Assembly: GCF_902168065.1 (NCBI RefSeq) | Contig: NZ_LR655720.1 | Span: 1-37,860, forward strand | Source: Mycobacterium tilburgii | GTDB lineage: Bacteria; Actinomycetota; Actinomycetes; Mycobacteriales; Mycobacteriaceae | Length of the DNA: 37,860 nt | Reading direction: 5' to 3' | In this document: one piece after another, positions 1-8,965 of the stretch | Numbering within the stretch: position 1 is the stretch's first letter | Layout: each line of letters opens with the position of its first letter | Translations under genes and position numbers: made by a program | Notes under the pieces: model-generated | The model's database searches: none | What the model was told of the DNA's origin: nothing | Seen by the model: the letters and a program-made list of their open reading frames with translations, nothing else

Positions 1-163
1 CACTAGTGGCGGCGCCGAGCCCGGCCATCGTGTCCAACAGACCCGTCTGGTGCCCGATGCTGAGCAGCAGCGTCAGACTCGCGCCGTCGAGCGCGACCAT
101 TCGGTCGGTGAATTCCTCGGTAGTTTCCGACGGGCTCTCGGGTGGCGTCCACAGCCTGCGAAG
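1..163 (-). pseudogene. N-terminal part of an Rv2258c-like methyltransferase-fold protein, cut by the window edge
   Basis: Read on the minus strand, this frame gives [20 protein letters not shown] followed by [20 protein letters not shown]. This resembles the N-terminal dimerisation region of mycobacterial Rv2258c-type proteins (SAM methyltransferase fold, often annotated as transcriptional regulator). It is divergent from mscR, the same arrangement I recall for Rv2258c/Rv2259. The frame is closed upstream by TAG at 164-166 and has no ATG, GTG or TTG before the conserved residues. The first in-frame ATG is at 100, inside the conserved stretch. The start is therefore either lost or shifted. 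Most of the gene lies outside the window, so pseudogene status is inferred only from the missing start. Confidence 0.5.
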
Positions 164-184
164 CTACACCGTAGGTTTGAACAC

Positions 185-1279
185 ATGAGTCAGACAGTGC
201 GCGGCGTGATTTCACGCAAGAAGGGCGAGCCCGTCGAACTAGTCGACATCGTCGTTCCGGATCCCGGCCCCGGCGAGGCCCTCGTCGACATCATCGCCTG
301 TGGCGTGTGCCATACTGATTTGACCTACCGCGAGGGCGGCATCAAAGACGAGTACCCGTTCCTGCTCGGCCACGAGGCCGCTGGCACGGTCGAGGCCGTC
401 GGACCGGGCGTAACTTCCGTTGCGCCGGGCGACTTTGTGATCCTCAACTGGCGCGCGGTCTGCGGCCAGTGCCGGGCGTGCAAACGCGGCAGGCCGCAGC
501 TGTGCTTCGACACGTTCAACGCCACGCAGAAGATGACGCTGACCGACGGCACCGAACTCACCCCGGCACTGGGCATCGGGGCGTTCGCCGACAAGACGCT
601 GGTCGCCGCCGGCCAGTGCACCAAGGTCAATTCCGAGGCCGACCCCGCGGTGGCCGGCCTGCTGGGCTGCGGCGTGATGGCCGGCATCGGCGCCGCGATC
701 AACACCGGCGCTATCACCCGCGACGACACCGCCGCCGTGATCGGCTGCGGCGGTGTGGGCGACGCCGCGATCGCGGGCGCCGCGCTGGTGGGGGCGCGCC
801 GGATCATCGCCGTCGACACCGACAACACCAAGCTGGACTGGGCCCGCACGTTCGGCGCCACCCACACGATCAACAGCGCCGAACTTGCCGAAAAAGACCT
901 CGTCGAGACAATCCAGGACCTGACCGACGGCTTCGGGGTCGACGTCGTGATCGACGCGGTCGGCCGGCCCGAGACCTGGAAGCAGGCCTTCTACGCCCGC
1001 GACCTGGCCGGCACCGTGGTGCTGGTCGGGGTGCCGACGCCGGACATGACGCTTCAGATGCCGCTGGTCGACTTCTTTTCTCGCGGCGGTTCGTTGAAGT
1101 CGTCGTGGTACGGCGACTGCCTGCCCGAGCGTGACTTCCCCACCCTGATCGACCTGTACCTGCAGGGCCGGCTCCCGCTGGAAAAGTTTGTCTCGGAGCG
1201 GATCGGGCTGGACGGCATCGAGGCGGCGTTCGAGAAGATGCACTGCGGCAACGTGTTGCGTTCGGTGGTGATGCTCTGA
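185..1279 (+). CDS. mscR: S-(hydroxymethyl)mycothiol dehydrogenase / S-nitrosomycothiol reductase
   Basis: This is an intact zinc-dependent medium-chain alcohol dehydrogenase of 364 aa. The catalytic zinc region is CGVCHTD at about residues 39-45, followed by a GHEAAG motif. The structural zinc cluster is [15 protein letters not shown], and the Rossmann glycine motif is [12 protein letters not shown]. The family oxidises the mycothiol adduct of formaldehyde and reduces S-nitrosomycothiol, so it works in cytosolic detoxification. It closely resembles M. tuberculosis Rv2259. The ATG at 185 is chosen because [17 protein letters not shown] is the normal N-terminus; the open frame runs upstream to 50 without family similarity. 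Its stop TGA overlaps the ATG of the next gene by one base, which implies translational coupling to the metallo-hydrolase that is now broken. Confidence 0.93.
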   Translation: MSQTVRGVISRKKGEPVELVDIVVPDPGPGEALVDIIACGVCHTDLTYREGGIKDEYPFLLGHEAAGTVEAVGPGVTSVAPGDFVILNWRAVCGQCRACKRGRPQLCFDTFNATQKMTLTDGTELTPALGIGAFADKTLVAAGQCTKVNSEADPAVAGLLGCGVMAGIGAAINTGAITRDDTAAVIGCGGVGDAAIAGAALVGARRIIAVDTDNTKLDWARTFGATHTINSAELAEKDLVETIQDLTDGFGVDVVIDAVGRPETWKQAFYARDLAGTVVLVGVPTPDMTLQMPLVDFFSRGGSLKSSWYGDCLPERDFPTLIDLYLQGRLPLEKFVSERIGLDGIEAAFEKMHCGNVLRSVVML

Positions 1280-1455
1280 TGGTCGGCATCGATCGGGTGG
1301 TCACGCACGGCACCTTCGAACTCGACGGCGGCAGTTGGGAAGTCGACAACAACATCTGGCTGTTCGGGGACAACTCGAACGTCGTGGTGTTCGACGTTGC
1401 CCACGAGGCCGGCTCGATCGTCGAGGCGGTGCGCGGTCGCCACGTGGTTGCGGTG
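1279..1455 (+). pseudogene. Truncated metallo-beta-lactamase-fold hydrolase (Rv2260-like)
   Basis: The first 59 residues, [18 protein letters not shown] through a GRHVVAVV segment, match the start of the MBL-fold hydrolase encoded next to mscR in M. tuberculosis (Rv2260). The frame then leaves the family just before the expected metal-binding HxHxDH motif, running through an unrelated tail to a stop near 1641. The zinc site and about 150 residues are missing, so the remnant cannot be an active hydrolase. The overlap with the mscR stop codon shows that the ancestral two-gene operon is preserved at its 5' half. The breakpoint is near 1455, with no recognisable mobile element at the junction. 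Confidence 0.75.
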
Positions 1456-1620
1456 GTACCCACGTCAGCTATCCGTCACCCGATTAGCAGCCCACACAAC
1501 GCTTTTCACTACTCACCCTGCCGTGACCGCTGGTCGCGGGCGCAATATCGGCGCGCCGAGCGTTTCGGCACGACGCAACAGCGGTGTAGGCGTTTGCGAG
1601 TTGCAGTCGAAACTGCGATT
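1456..1620. other. Unassigned stretch at a deletion breakpoint
   Basis: Between the broken MBL hydrolase and the recognisable Hsp70-like remnant I see no protein similarity on either strand and no RNA gene. Open frames here are short and unlike any family. In the M. tuberculosis layout that I recall, several genes lie between Rv2260 and Rv2264c, so this point probably marks a multi-gene deletion. Confidence 0.4.
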
Positions 1621-2476
1621 CGCATGAGGGTAGCAAGATGAGCGTGCAGGGGCTGCTCGAAGCTTAGCGCCGGGCGCGCCGAGGTATACACGGACCGGCC
1701 GAAACGGAAGGACCGCGATTCGTCCGCGGCGTCCGACCAGGCCAGCGCCGGCATCGCGCTGGAGACGGGTGCCGACGGCGGCGCCTCGGTCAGCAGCGCC
1801 TGACGGTCTTCCACCGCGACCGCGGTGGCCGCGGCCGGGGTAAGCTGGGTCTTGCTGGTCTCCCCCTGCCCATGCGCGGCGCGCAACGCCGCGCCGATCA
1901 CCGGTGTCAGGTGGGGCCGCGGCGTGGTGACGACGGGAACGCGCAGGCGCCCGGACAGCATTGTCGTCACCGCCGGTATCTGCACCCCACCGCCCACCGA
2001 CACCACCGCGACCAGATCGCGAATCCCGTTGCGCGCCAACGTCTCGTCGAGCAGCGCCAGGGACGCGGTCAGCGACGGGCGGACGCGTCGCCCAGATCGT
2101 TGCGGGTGATCCGGACTTCGCCCGGCATCCCCGGCAGTCCCTCGCCGAGGGTCGCGACCGTGCTGGACGACAGTTGCTCCTTGGCGTTGCGGCATCCGGT
2201 GCGTAGCCGGTCCAGCGGCCCGATCACCGAGGTGCCGGCCGCGTCGAAGGACTCGCTGCTGGGCAGGTTGCCCAGCACGGTCGTCAGCCTGATCGATCAG
2301 GTCACAGGAGAAGACGGGATGCCGCACCGTCGGCGCCAACGGCTGGTAGTCGCCCGCCGCGTCCATCAGCGTGATGCTGGTGCCACTACCGCCGAAGTCG
2401 CACACCGCCACGGTGCCGCGGGCCGGAATGCTCGGGTTGGCGCGCGCGGCGAACAGCACCGCACTTTTTGCTGTGA
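1621..2476 (-). pseudogene. Hsp70/actin-like ATPase domain protein remnant (Rv2264c-like)
   Basis: Minus-strand frames carry pieces of an Hsp70-type ATPase: LITAKSAVLFAARANPS, then VAVCDFGGSGTSITLMD (phosphate-binding loop), then LVAVVSVGGGVQIPAVTTML and a TPVIGAALRAAHGQ adenosine-type motif. The middle segment (FDAAGTSVIGPLDRLRTG) lies in another frame between about 2090 and 2280, so there are at least two frameshifts. The N-terminal 100 or more residues are absent: the preserved part begins right at the stop codon of the upstream reductase. The C-terminal Pro/Thr-rich region expected for Rv2264c-type proteins is also missing. It was probably a membrane-associated proline-rich Hsp70-like protein; it is certainly inactive now. 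Confidence 0.7.
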
Positions 2477-3292
2477 TCAGCGTATATTGCCTGCTCCGGC
2501 GATCAGCGGCAGGTCCAGCGGAGTCACCCAGCCGGGCCGCAGATCGTTGACGGCCGGCACCGCGTTCAGGGCCCGCAACCCCGTCGCCAGGCACCCGGCG
2601 CGGCGTCGCGTCCCGAGCCGTCGGTGAACCGCAACGCGGTCTCCTGGAAGATGCTCGGCGTGCCCTCGATGTCGATGCGGTAGACGTCGTTGTCATGGCC
2701 GGTGGACCAGTCCGGGGCGGCGTCGAGCCCGATCCGGTTGACGTGTTTCGTAGTTGGTTTAGTCCAACAGCTCCGAGGCACGCACCCGGCGCACTTCCGA
2801 GGTCAGGCCCATCAGCGTCATCGGGAGCAGGTCGTTGGCGAAGCCGGGGTCGATGCCGGTGGTGACGCAGGACGACTCGCCCAGCTCGCAGGCTTCGGTG
2901 ATCGGTTCGATCCAGTTCGGCGGGTTGAGATGCATGGTCGGCCACACCCACGGCGTCATCGCTGTCGAACAGACGTCGATGCCGACCCGCAGGAACCGGG
3001 TGATCAGCGCGATGTTCTCCTTGGCGTGCATGGCCGTCGGACCGTAGTGCACCAGCGCGTCGGGTTCAGCGCGATCAGGGCGTCGATGTCGTCGGTTGCG
3101 GCCAGGCCGACCTTCTCCGGCATGCCGCAGATTTCGCCGACGTCACGGCCAACTTTGTTGGGGTTGCTGACCCCGACGCCCACCAACTCGAAGCGCCGGT
3201 GCTTGACGATCTCGGGGATCACCATTTTGCCGACGAAGCCCGTGCCGAATACCACCACACGTTTTGAGTCGTCCCGCCATGCGATACGCCAC
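2477..3292 (-). pseudogene. NAD(P)-dependent amine dehydrogenase / dihydrodipicolinate reductase-like protein, decayed
   Basis: A GTG at 3292 follows a good ribosome site (AGGAGGGAG) and starts the typical MAYR N-terminus. A frameshift near 3262 moves the reading frame into VVVFGTGFVGKMVIPEIV, the Rossmann motif. Further pieces follow: VGVGVSNPNKVGRDVGEIC, then after a second frameshift near 3060 HYGPTAMHAKENIALITRFL and TTGIDPGFANDLLPMTLMGL. An in-frame TAA sits at LLD-stop-TNY near 2760, and more frameshifts lie near 2730 and 2600. The C-terminus VTPLDLPLIAGAGNI ends at TGA 2477-2479. The family (DapB N-terminal fold plus 2,4-diaminopentanoate-dehydrogenase-like C-terminal domain) is common in mycobacteria. 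A second decayed paralogue is at 16785-17837. Confidence 0.82.
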
Positions 3293-3509
3293 CTTTCCGG
3301 TCGTTCGCTCCCTCCTGGAACTTCACATTAAGCTTCCCTACAGTCGCCCGTGGTGCACGATGCAATTCATGAAACGCACCTCGCCGGGCTGGCAGTGTTG
3401 CTGGCCGCAACCACCGGAGTTCCCGCGAGAACGGTCTGTACGCACTGATCCCGGTCTAGGCTCGCGGGTGGTCACCCCATTCCTTTTTCAACGGCGAAGG
3501 AGGGGCCAC
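3293..3509. promoter_or_regulatory. Divergent intergenic region between the reductase and cyp124 pseudogenes
   Basis: These 217 bp separate two divergently transcribed decayed genes and must have held both promoters. A clear ribosome-binding sequence, GAAGGAGGGG at 3496-3505, precedes the GTG of cyp124. I see no confident -10/-35 pair and no palindromic operator. Confidence 0.4.
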
Positions 3510-4782
3510 GTGAGCCTCGAAACCGGTTTGGCGACGCGACCGAACGGGACGCCACCGCCCGAGATGTCCCTCGCCGATGTGCATTTCGAGTCACTGGACG
3601 ACACCCGCAATACCGCGTTCGCCGCGCTGCGCCGGGAGGCCCCGATCTCGTTCTGGCCGGCGATCGAGATCGAGGGTTTCGAGTCCGGCGGCGGGTACTG
3701 GGCGCTGACCAAACTCGACGACGTTCATTTCGCCAGCCGTCATCCCGACATCTTCAGCTCCGCGGGCGGCATCACGATCGCCGAGCGGACGCCGGAGCTG
3801 GCCGAGTACTTCGGATCGATGATCGTGCTCGACGATCCGCGCCATCAGCGGCTGCGTTCGATCGTCAGCAGGGCGTCCACCCCGAAAGTGGTTGCTCGCA
3901 TTGAGAATTCGGTGCGGGAGCGGGCGCACGTCGTTGATCGAGAATCATCCGGACGGCCGCGCCGACCTGGTGACCGAACTGGCCGGGCCGCTGCCTCTGC
4001 AGGTCGTCTGCGACATAATGGGGATTCCGGAGGAGGATCACCAGCGAATCTTCCACTGGACCAACGTGATTCTCGGGTTCGGCGACCCGGATCTGACCAC
4101 CGACTTCGAAGAGTTCATGCAGGTGTACATCGACATCGGCGCCTACGCCACCGCGCTGGCCGAGGACCGGCGAACCAACCACCACGAAGACCTGGCCACC
4201 AGCCGGGTCGAGGCCGCGATCGACGGCGACCGGCTCCACCTCCGCCGAGATCGCGTCGTTCTTCATCCTGCTGGTGGTGGTCGGCAACGAGTCCACGCGC
4301 AACGCGATCAGCCACGGCGTGCTGGCGTTGTCCCGGTTCCCCAAAGAACGGCAGAAGTGGTGGTCGGATTTCGACGCGCTGACGCCGACGGCGGTCGAGG
4401 AGATCGTGCGGTGGGAGTCGCCGGTGATCTACATGCGCCGCACCCTCACCAGCGACTTCGAGCTGAGCGGGGTGCAGATGAAGGCCGGCGACAAGGTGGC
4501 TCTGTACTACAACTCGGCCAACCGCGACGAGTCCCGCTTCGACAATCCGTGGGCGTTCGATGTCGCGTGCACCCCGAATCCGCATCTGGGCTTCGGCGAC
4601 GGGGCGCATTTCTGCCTGGGCGCGAACCTGGCGCGTCGCGAGATCCGGGTCGTGTTCAGACGAGTTGTGCCGGGAGGTGGAGGTCCCGGACCTCACCGTG
4701 ACGGGTAAACTGGCGGCTGTTGTCGCAATTCATTCACGGCATCAAGCAGTTGCCGGTGTCGTGGACGCCGCCGGGCTCATAG
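3510..4782 (+). pseudogene. cyp124: Cytochrome P450 CYP124 (methyl-branched lipid omega-hydroxylase), frameshifted
   Basis: Conceptual translation across frames follows M. tuberculosis CYP124 (Rv2266) from end to end. Recognisable stretches are APISFWPAIEIEGF, YFGSMIVLDDPRHQRLRSIV, QRIFHWTNVILGFGDPDL, the ExxR helix with its WESPVIYMRRTL neighbourhood, and an intact heme loop LGFGDGAHFCLGANLARRE. About four frameshifts interrupt it, near 3932, 4235, 4657 and 4712. The C-terminus QFIHGIKQLPVSWTPPGS ends at 4782. The I-helix AGNETT motif reads VGNEST. CYP124 omega-hydroxylates methyl-branched lipids and the cholesterol side chain, so this loss would affect that oxidation unless CYP125 or CYP142 compensates. 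Start GTG 3510 is set by the ribosome site GGAGGGG. Confidence 0.9.
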
Positions 4783-4790
4783 GTCGCCCC

Positions 4791-5141
4791 ATGACGGTCC
4801 CGACGTTTCCCGCTCCCGAGGTGCTGGCGGCGCGCCAGAAAATCGTGCTCGACCACTTCCACGACGAGGTCAGCCAGGACTGGGAGACGTGCTGGCGACG
4901 TTTCCGCATCCGCGCTACGAGCTGATCCCGCAGCCGGTTCCGCGTGCGCATGACCACCTGCTTCGTCTTGGACGAGACGGAAACGCTTGTCTGCAAACGG
5001 ATTTACTTCGAGGCGCTGACCATGATCAAGCAGCTGCTCGGCGGGCTGGACCTCAGGAAGCCAGCGAACTGGCTGCTGGCCCGCCCGCGCCGTGCGGGGG
5101 TTGCTGTCGATGTCGTCGGAGCAGCCGGGACCCGGCACTGA
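4791..5141 (+). pseudogene. SnoaL/NTF2-like polyketide-cyclase family protein with internal deletion
   Basis: The N-terminal segment MTVPTFPAPEVLAARQKIVL continues to VSQDWET, and a frameshift near 4890 leads into LATFPHPRYELIP. Intact homologues would then have about 60-100 more residues. Here the frame passes directly to VRMTTCFVLDETETLVCKRI and YFEALTMIKQLLGG, the C-terminal strand and helix of the SnoaL-like fold. The central cone is therefore deleted near 4940. The start lies 8 bp after the cyp124 stop, so the two probably formed an operon. No function beyond family membership can be assigned. Confidence 0.7.
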
Positions 5142-5191
5142 CCAACACGGTTCCGCCGGCCTGCACTCGAGCAAGGTCCTAGCGTGCAGCG

Positions 5192-5786
5192 TTAGGATGG
5201 CCAGGACGCGCCGAGCTGATCGGCCAGATCCAGGAAAGTCCGACGCGTTGATGTCGAACTCGTCAGAGTAGCGGGATCCAGCCCGAGGTAGGTGGCGGCC
5301 ATCCGATAGATCGCCGGGTCGGGTTTGAAAACGCCAGCTATCTCGGCGGCGAAGATCGCGTCGAACGGCAGCCGTGCCCGCTTGGAGATGCTAATGACCG
5401 CGGACACGTCGGCGTTGGACAGGGTGGCGCCAGGGTGAACTCGTCCTTCAGCCAGGACAGCCCGAGCGCCACGTCCGGCCACGGTTCGTGGCGCTGCCAG
5501 GCCAGGGTCAGCTCCTCGCGTTCGGCGTTGGAGAAGCCGGTGATGCCGCATTCGCCGAGCAGGGTTTCAGCGCGTCGCGATACACCGAGTGCACCGAGAC
5601 CCAGCCGTCGTGGTGCTTTCGCGCGGCGGTCAGCGCGTCGAAGTATCCTGCGCGCCAACGCCGAACCAGCTCGGGCTAGTCGGTGTCCGGGTGACGTCCC
5701 GCGCTGATGCGTTGCGCCTCGCCGCAGACCGTGGAGAAGCAATCCGTCGCCGTGCCTTGCACGTCGAACAACAGCGCTTTGACCAC
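5192..5786 (-). pseudogene. Haloacid dehalogenase type II-like hydrolase, decayed
   Basis: The GTG at 5786 begins VVKALLFDVQGTATDCFSTV, which has the HAD motif I (DxxGT). The next segment, CGEAQRISAGRHPDTD, meets TAG where the family has Trp, and continues PELVRRWRAGYFDALTAARK. Frame changes near 5520 and 5430 separate WQRHEPWPDVALGLSWLKDEF, ATLSNADVSAVISISKRARL and AGVFKPDPAIYRMAATYLGL (motif III region). The C-terminal motif IV region is replaced by an unrelated tail ending at 5192. The start is only 7 bp after the amidase stop, so it was in an operon with it. Nonsense mutation, frameshifts and truncation together exclude activity. Confidence 0.8.
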
Positions 5787-5793
5787 AGCACCA

Positions 5794-6539
5794 TCATGCA
5801 GGCTTGCCGTTGAGGAACGCGACGATGCCCGCCGTGACGACGGTCGCATACCTCGCGCGGCCGTCCGGGCTTTCCATCAGCGCGGCCTCGTCGGGGTTGC
5901 GCATGTTGCCCAATTTGACCGCCGGGTATTGGGCCAAATTCCCGGCCAGGTCGGCGCAACCGTACAGCCCATCCGACCCCAGGTAGGTGGACGGTTGAAA
6001 CCCGGCCTGCACCAAGGCCTCCCGCATGGTGCGGGCCAGCTGCACGGCCGAGCCGGCCCGCACTTCGTTCAGCGGCGGACTGGAGTAGTTGACGTGGAAT
6101 CCGCTGCCGGACGGCGGGCCGCCGTCGGCGTGGATGCTCACGATCGCGTCGGGGTGCATCGCGTTGGCTTGCGGCGCGCGCGTCGATGCAGGGTCCGACA
6201 GTGGTGTCGTCGCCGCGGGACAGAGCGGTGGTGACTCCCATGTGCCGCAGCGACTCACGGCTCAGCCAGACGAGGCCCAGTTGAAGCTGTGCTCGGGATA
6301 GCAGTCGCCGGTCGCGGCCCCGACGTCTGGCAGGGTTTGCTGCCGCCGCGCCCGTTGGGGACCGGCTGGTTGATCGAGGCGTCGTTGGCGCCGTTGTGCC
6401 CCAGGTCGAGGAACACCGACGACCCCGCCACACCGGCCGCGGCGCGCGGGGCGGCCCACGTCGCGGCGCCCAGCAACAGCGGCACCGCGCCGGCGACTTT
6501 CAGGACGTCCCGCCGGGGCACGCCGCGCAGATCGCTCAC
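5794..6539 (-). pseudogene. N-acetylmuramoyl-L-alanine amidase (Amidase_3, Ami1/Rv3717-like), frameshifted
   Basis: The N-terminus has a twin-arginine-like signal, VPRRDVLKVAGAVPLLLGA, followed by AAPRAAAGVA. The mature part reads VFLDLGHNGANDASINQPVP, with the zinc-binding His in GHNG. After frameshifts near 6330 and 6265 come CYPEHSFNW (zinc Glu region), GVTTALSRGDDTTVGPCIDA and, after another shift near 6185, HPDAIVSIHADGGPPSGSGF (zinc His) and LGNMRNPDEAALMES (the catalytic Glu is expected at KLGNM/ELGNM and reads Lys here). All Amidase_3 landmarks are present but in different frames. The family cleaves the amide bond between MurNAc and the stem peptide in the periplasm. Confidence 0.85.
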
Positions 6540-6846
6540 CCCGCGATGCTAACGGCCACTCGACAACACGAGTTTTCAGGACTCCCGGTCCGGGAACAGC
6601 TTTCGGACCGATCGCCCGCCGCGCGCGGCCCGCTGCCCTTTGTTATCCTCGGGGGGCAAGCCGCAGGATCTGCAAACCACCACGTCGGGACCGGCTAGCA
6701 GGCCTTCGGCATCGACCGGGGACATCAGGCCAAATAAGACCAGTCGCACTTACTGCGTGTCGATTTTGAGGTCTTTGGCAATCGGTGGTCCACTGGGCAA
6801 GGAACTCATAGGTTTGGGATGGGCACCGATGGGCACTTATTGCGGC
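6540..6846. promoter_or_regulatory. Divergent intergenic region upstream of the cutinase gene
   Basis: These 307 bp lie between the divergent amidase remnant and the cutinase gene. I find no protein-coding similarity, no RNA gene and no clear palindrome. It presumably holds the cutinase promoter, but no consensus -10/-35 pair stands out. An in-frame ATG at 6829 could extend the cutinase by six residues. Confidence 0.35.
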
Positions 6847-7587
6847 ATGATCGCCGGAAACATCATTCGAATCGTTGGCCCCGTAGCTGTGGCAGTGCTG
6901 GGCCTTGGCACTAGTTCCGTTGTCTCCCCTACGGCTTCGGCTCAGCCATGTCCCGACGCTCAAGTGGTGTTTGCGCGCGGCACCGGCGAGCCGGAAGGCG
7001 TCGGCCCCACAGGGCAGGCGTTCGTCGACAACCTGCGTGCGCGCGAGGCCGGAAAGTCGGTCGACGTGTACGCGGTCAACTACCCGGCCAGCAACGAATG
7101 GAACACTGGGCTGGACGGGATCCGGGACGCCGGCGCGCACATCGTGTCGATGGCCAACGAGTGCCCAAAGACCAAGATGGTGCTCGGCGGGTTTTCCCAG
7201 GGCGCGGCCGTGATGGGGTTTGTGACCTCCGCGCAGGTGCCCGACGGCGTTGACCCCGCCACCGTGCCCAAGCCGTTGGCACCCGACGTCGCAGACCACG
7301 TCGCCGCGGTGGTGCTGTTTGGGGCGCCGAACGTGCGGGCGATGAACTTCCTGGGTGAGCCGCCGGTGGTGATCGGTCCGGCGTTTCAGGCCAAGACCAT
7401 CGAGGTCTGCGCCACCGACGACCCGGTGTGCTCGGACGGCATGAACTTCGCCGCGCACAACACCTACGCCGACAACGGCGCCATGATCGACAAGGGCGCT
7501 GCCTTCGCCGCCAGCCGTCTGGATGCGGCGGGTCCGGGCGGGCCGGCACCCGCGACGCCGCCCAGCCCCACCGGCTTCGGTAACTGA
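6847..7587 (+). CDS. Secreted cutinase-like serine esterase (Culp family)
   Basis: This is an intact gene of 246 aa. An N-terminal signal peptide (about residues 1-32, hydrophobic IVGPVAVAVLGLG, cleavage near ASA|QPCPD) precedes a cutinase domain. The nucleophile Ser117 lies in GGFSQGAAV. The acid lies in CATDDPVC and the His in FAAHNTY; paired cysteines (CPDA, ECPKT, VCATDDPVC) fit the conserved disulfides. Mycobacterial Culps are exported esterases, lipases or phospholipases acting on acyl lipids. A short Pro/Gly-rich tail ends the protein. ATG 6847 gives the best signal peptide. No Shine-Dalgarno is evident, so a leaderless start or the ATG at 6829 remain possible. It is one of few intact genes in this neighbourhood. 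Confidence 0.92.
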   Translation: MIAGNIIRIVGPVAVAVLGLGTSSVVSPTASAQPCPDAQVVFARGTGEPEGVGPTGQAFVDNLRAREAGKSVDVYAVNYPASNEWNTGLDGIRDAGAHIVSMANECPKTKMVLGGFSQGAAVMGFVTSAQVPDGVDPATVPKPLAPDVADHVAAVVLFGAPNVRAMNFLGEPPVVIGPAFQAKTIEVCATDDPVCSDGMNFAAHNTYADNGAMIDKGAAFAASRLDAAGPGGPAPATPPSPTGFGN

Positions 7588-7598
7588 CCCACCGGGGC

Positions 7599-7627
7599 TT
7601 AACATGCTAAAAGTTAAAGTATGTTAA
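7599..7627. repeat. AT-rich imperfect inverted repeat between convergent genes
   Basis: TTAACATGC and GTATGTTAA are inverted copies with one mismatch, separated by 11 bp. The segment also holds two copies of GTTAAAGT. It covers the stop codon of the TetR pseudogene (7624-7626) just after the cutinase stop. The stem is too AT-rich for a normal intrinsic terminator. It could equally be a relic operator. Confidence 0.4.
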
Positions 7628-8108
7628 AGTGATCGCCCGATGCCGGTGGCGAAGGTCAGCTCGGCGCGTAGTTTGGCGTCCTCGGGGGTGAAGCCGTAGT
7701 CGGCGTAGGCCTTGGTGACGGCGCGCAGCAGCTGCCGGTCCGCGTTGCGAATGTTGGCGGCGGCAGCCTCGTCGGTGCGGGCCCACTCTTGCATGGCGCG
7801 TTTCAGCATCCAGTGCCGGGGCGTGACCAACGCAAGCCGGACAGCCGTTCCCGGGGCGGCAACGTGTCGATCTCGGCGAAGGATTGCCGGTCCTGATCGC
7901 AGAAGGTCTGCCACGAATCGACCAGGGCGGCGCGGTAGCTTTCCATGTCGTCGAAGTGCCAGTAGAAGCTGCCCCGGGTGGCGCCAACCTGCTTGCACAG
8001 CCGCTCGATCTTCAGCGCGCGGGCGCCTTCCTCGGCGAGCAGGGTGTAGCAGGCCCACAGCCAGTCGTCGGCTGTCAGACGCGTCGAGGGAGGCTTCCGC
8101 GCGGCCAC
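7624..8108 (-). pseudogene. TetR-family transcriptional regulator, frameshifted
   Basis: The helix-turn-helix is readable: TADDWLWACYTLLAEEGARA, LKIERLCKQVGATRGSFYWH and FDDMESYRAALVDSWQ. A frameshift near 7840 leads from RERLSGL into LVTPRHWMLKRAMQEWARTD and a normal C-terminus ending TGIGRSL at 7624. The start assigned is a GTG at 8108 (VAARKPPSTRL), but the frame is open upstream and joins the decarboxylase remnant without a stop. It is the last gene of a minus-strand aromatic-catabolism cluster, so it probably regulated that operon. Confidence 0.78.
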
Positions 8109-8129
8109 GTCGTGCAACGCTACGTGGGA

Positions 8130-8355
8130 ATCGTGAACAGCCGGGCGGTTCGTCGAGTCGACGTCGAGCGCGTTGAGCATCAGCGCCAGGCCGACGTACC
8201 TGGCGATGCCCATCAGCACCTCGACGGTGGCCCCCGGCCCCAGCGCTTGGTGCACCTGGTCAAAGAGCGGGACCGCGACGGTGTCGGCCCACTCGTGTAG
8301 CGGTTCGGGCTGCCGGTCCAGGTCGGCCCAGCGGGATGCGTGTCGTGGTCGCCAT
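8130..8355 (-). pseudogene. Carboxymuconolactone decarboxylase / AhpD-like protein, internally deleted
   Basis: ATG 8355, 3 bp after the dioxygenase stop, begins MATTTRIPLG. A one-base shift then gives DLDRQPEPLHEWADTVAVPL and FDQVHQALGPGATVEVLMGI followed by ARYVGLALMLNALDVD, the C-terminal helices of CMD-family proteins. The core with the Cys-x-x-Cys/His site (about 100 residues) is missing between the two parts. The frame then continues without a stop into the TetR gene. In intact relatives this family includes gamma-carboxymuconolactone decarboxylases and peroxide-reducing AhpD proteins. Confidence 0.65.
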
Positions 8356-8358
8356 CCT

Positions 8359-8965
8359 TCATCCGGCAGCCAGGGTGAACGTCCAGTCCAGGGTGACGAA
8401 GGGTTCGTCGACGCGGGTACTGTCCGGGGTGGTACCCGGTTCGTGCCGCACGAAGTCGGCCTGCAGCGAGGTCTGGTCGGCGAAGACCGCGTCGCGGCCG
8501 ATGTAGGGGTCCTCCTTGAGGAACAGCTGGGTGATCAGCGGGTGGTAGCCGTCGGCGTGGAACCAGAAGTGCACGTGCTGGGGGCCGCATCACGGATCGG
8601 TTGGCGGCGCGCATGATCTCCCCGCAGGGGCCGTCGGTGGGCACCGGGTAATAGCGCGGCGTCACCGAGCGGTACCAGAAGCGGCTCTATCGGTTCGCCT
8701 TGCTCGTTGAGGACGCGGCCGATGACGAACATCGGGGTACCGAGGACGCCGTTGGCGATGTCGGCGCCGTTGTGCACGGTGGGGCGGTTTTTGACGTAGA
8801 ACGGGCCGAGCAGGTCGGACAGCAGCACCACCGCTTGGCGGGTGGGGCTGGCGATCTTGCCGAGTCGTTCGATGAAATCCATTGCGGTGAACCATTCGTC
8901 GCCGGTGAGCCGGACCTCACGGGAGAAGTCGTGCAGGTATTTGCACCAGGCTGCGCGACGGCGTC
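8359..8965 (-). pseudogene. Intradiol ring-cleavage dioxygenase (catechol/hydroxyquinol 1,2-dioxygenase-like), decayed
   Basis: Readable segments are CKYLHDFSREVRLTGDEWFT and AMDFIERLGKIASPTRQAVV (N-terminal linker helices), LLSDLLGPFYVKNRPTVHNG, VLGTPMFVIGRVLNEQGEPI, then in another frame RYYPVPTDGPCGEIMRAANR, and finally HFWFHADGYHPLITQLFLKE and DPYIGRDAVFADQTSLQADF. The region between the last two groups should carry the iron-binding Tyr/His residues and lacks about 50 residues around 8630-8690. The first 40 or so residues are missing because the gene is fused to the MDR oxidoreductase near 8960. Enzymes of this family are non-heme Fe(III) and open catecholic rings. Confidence 0.8.

Noticed and set aside
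239..1243. Long minus-strand open frame opposite mscR
   Set aside because: Arg/Asp/Gly-rich shadow of a strongly supported dehydrogenase gene; no family similarity.
7599..7627. Rho-independent terminator between cutinase and TetR
   Set aside because: The stem is AT-rich with an 11-nt loop and would be unstable; kept only as an inverted repeat.
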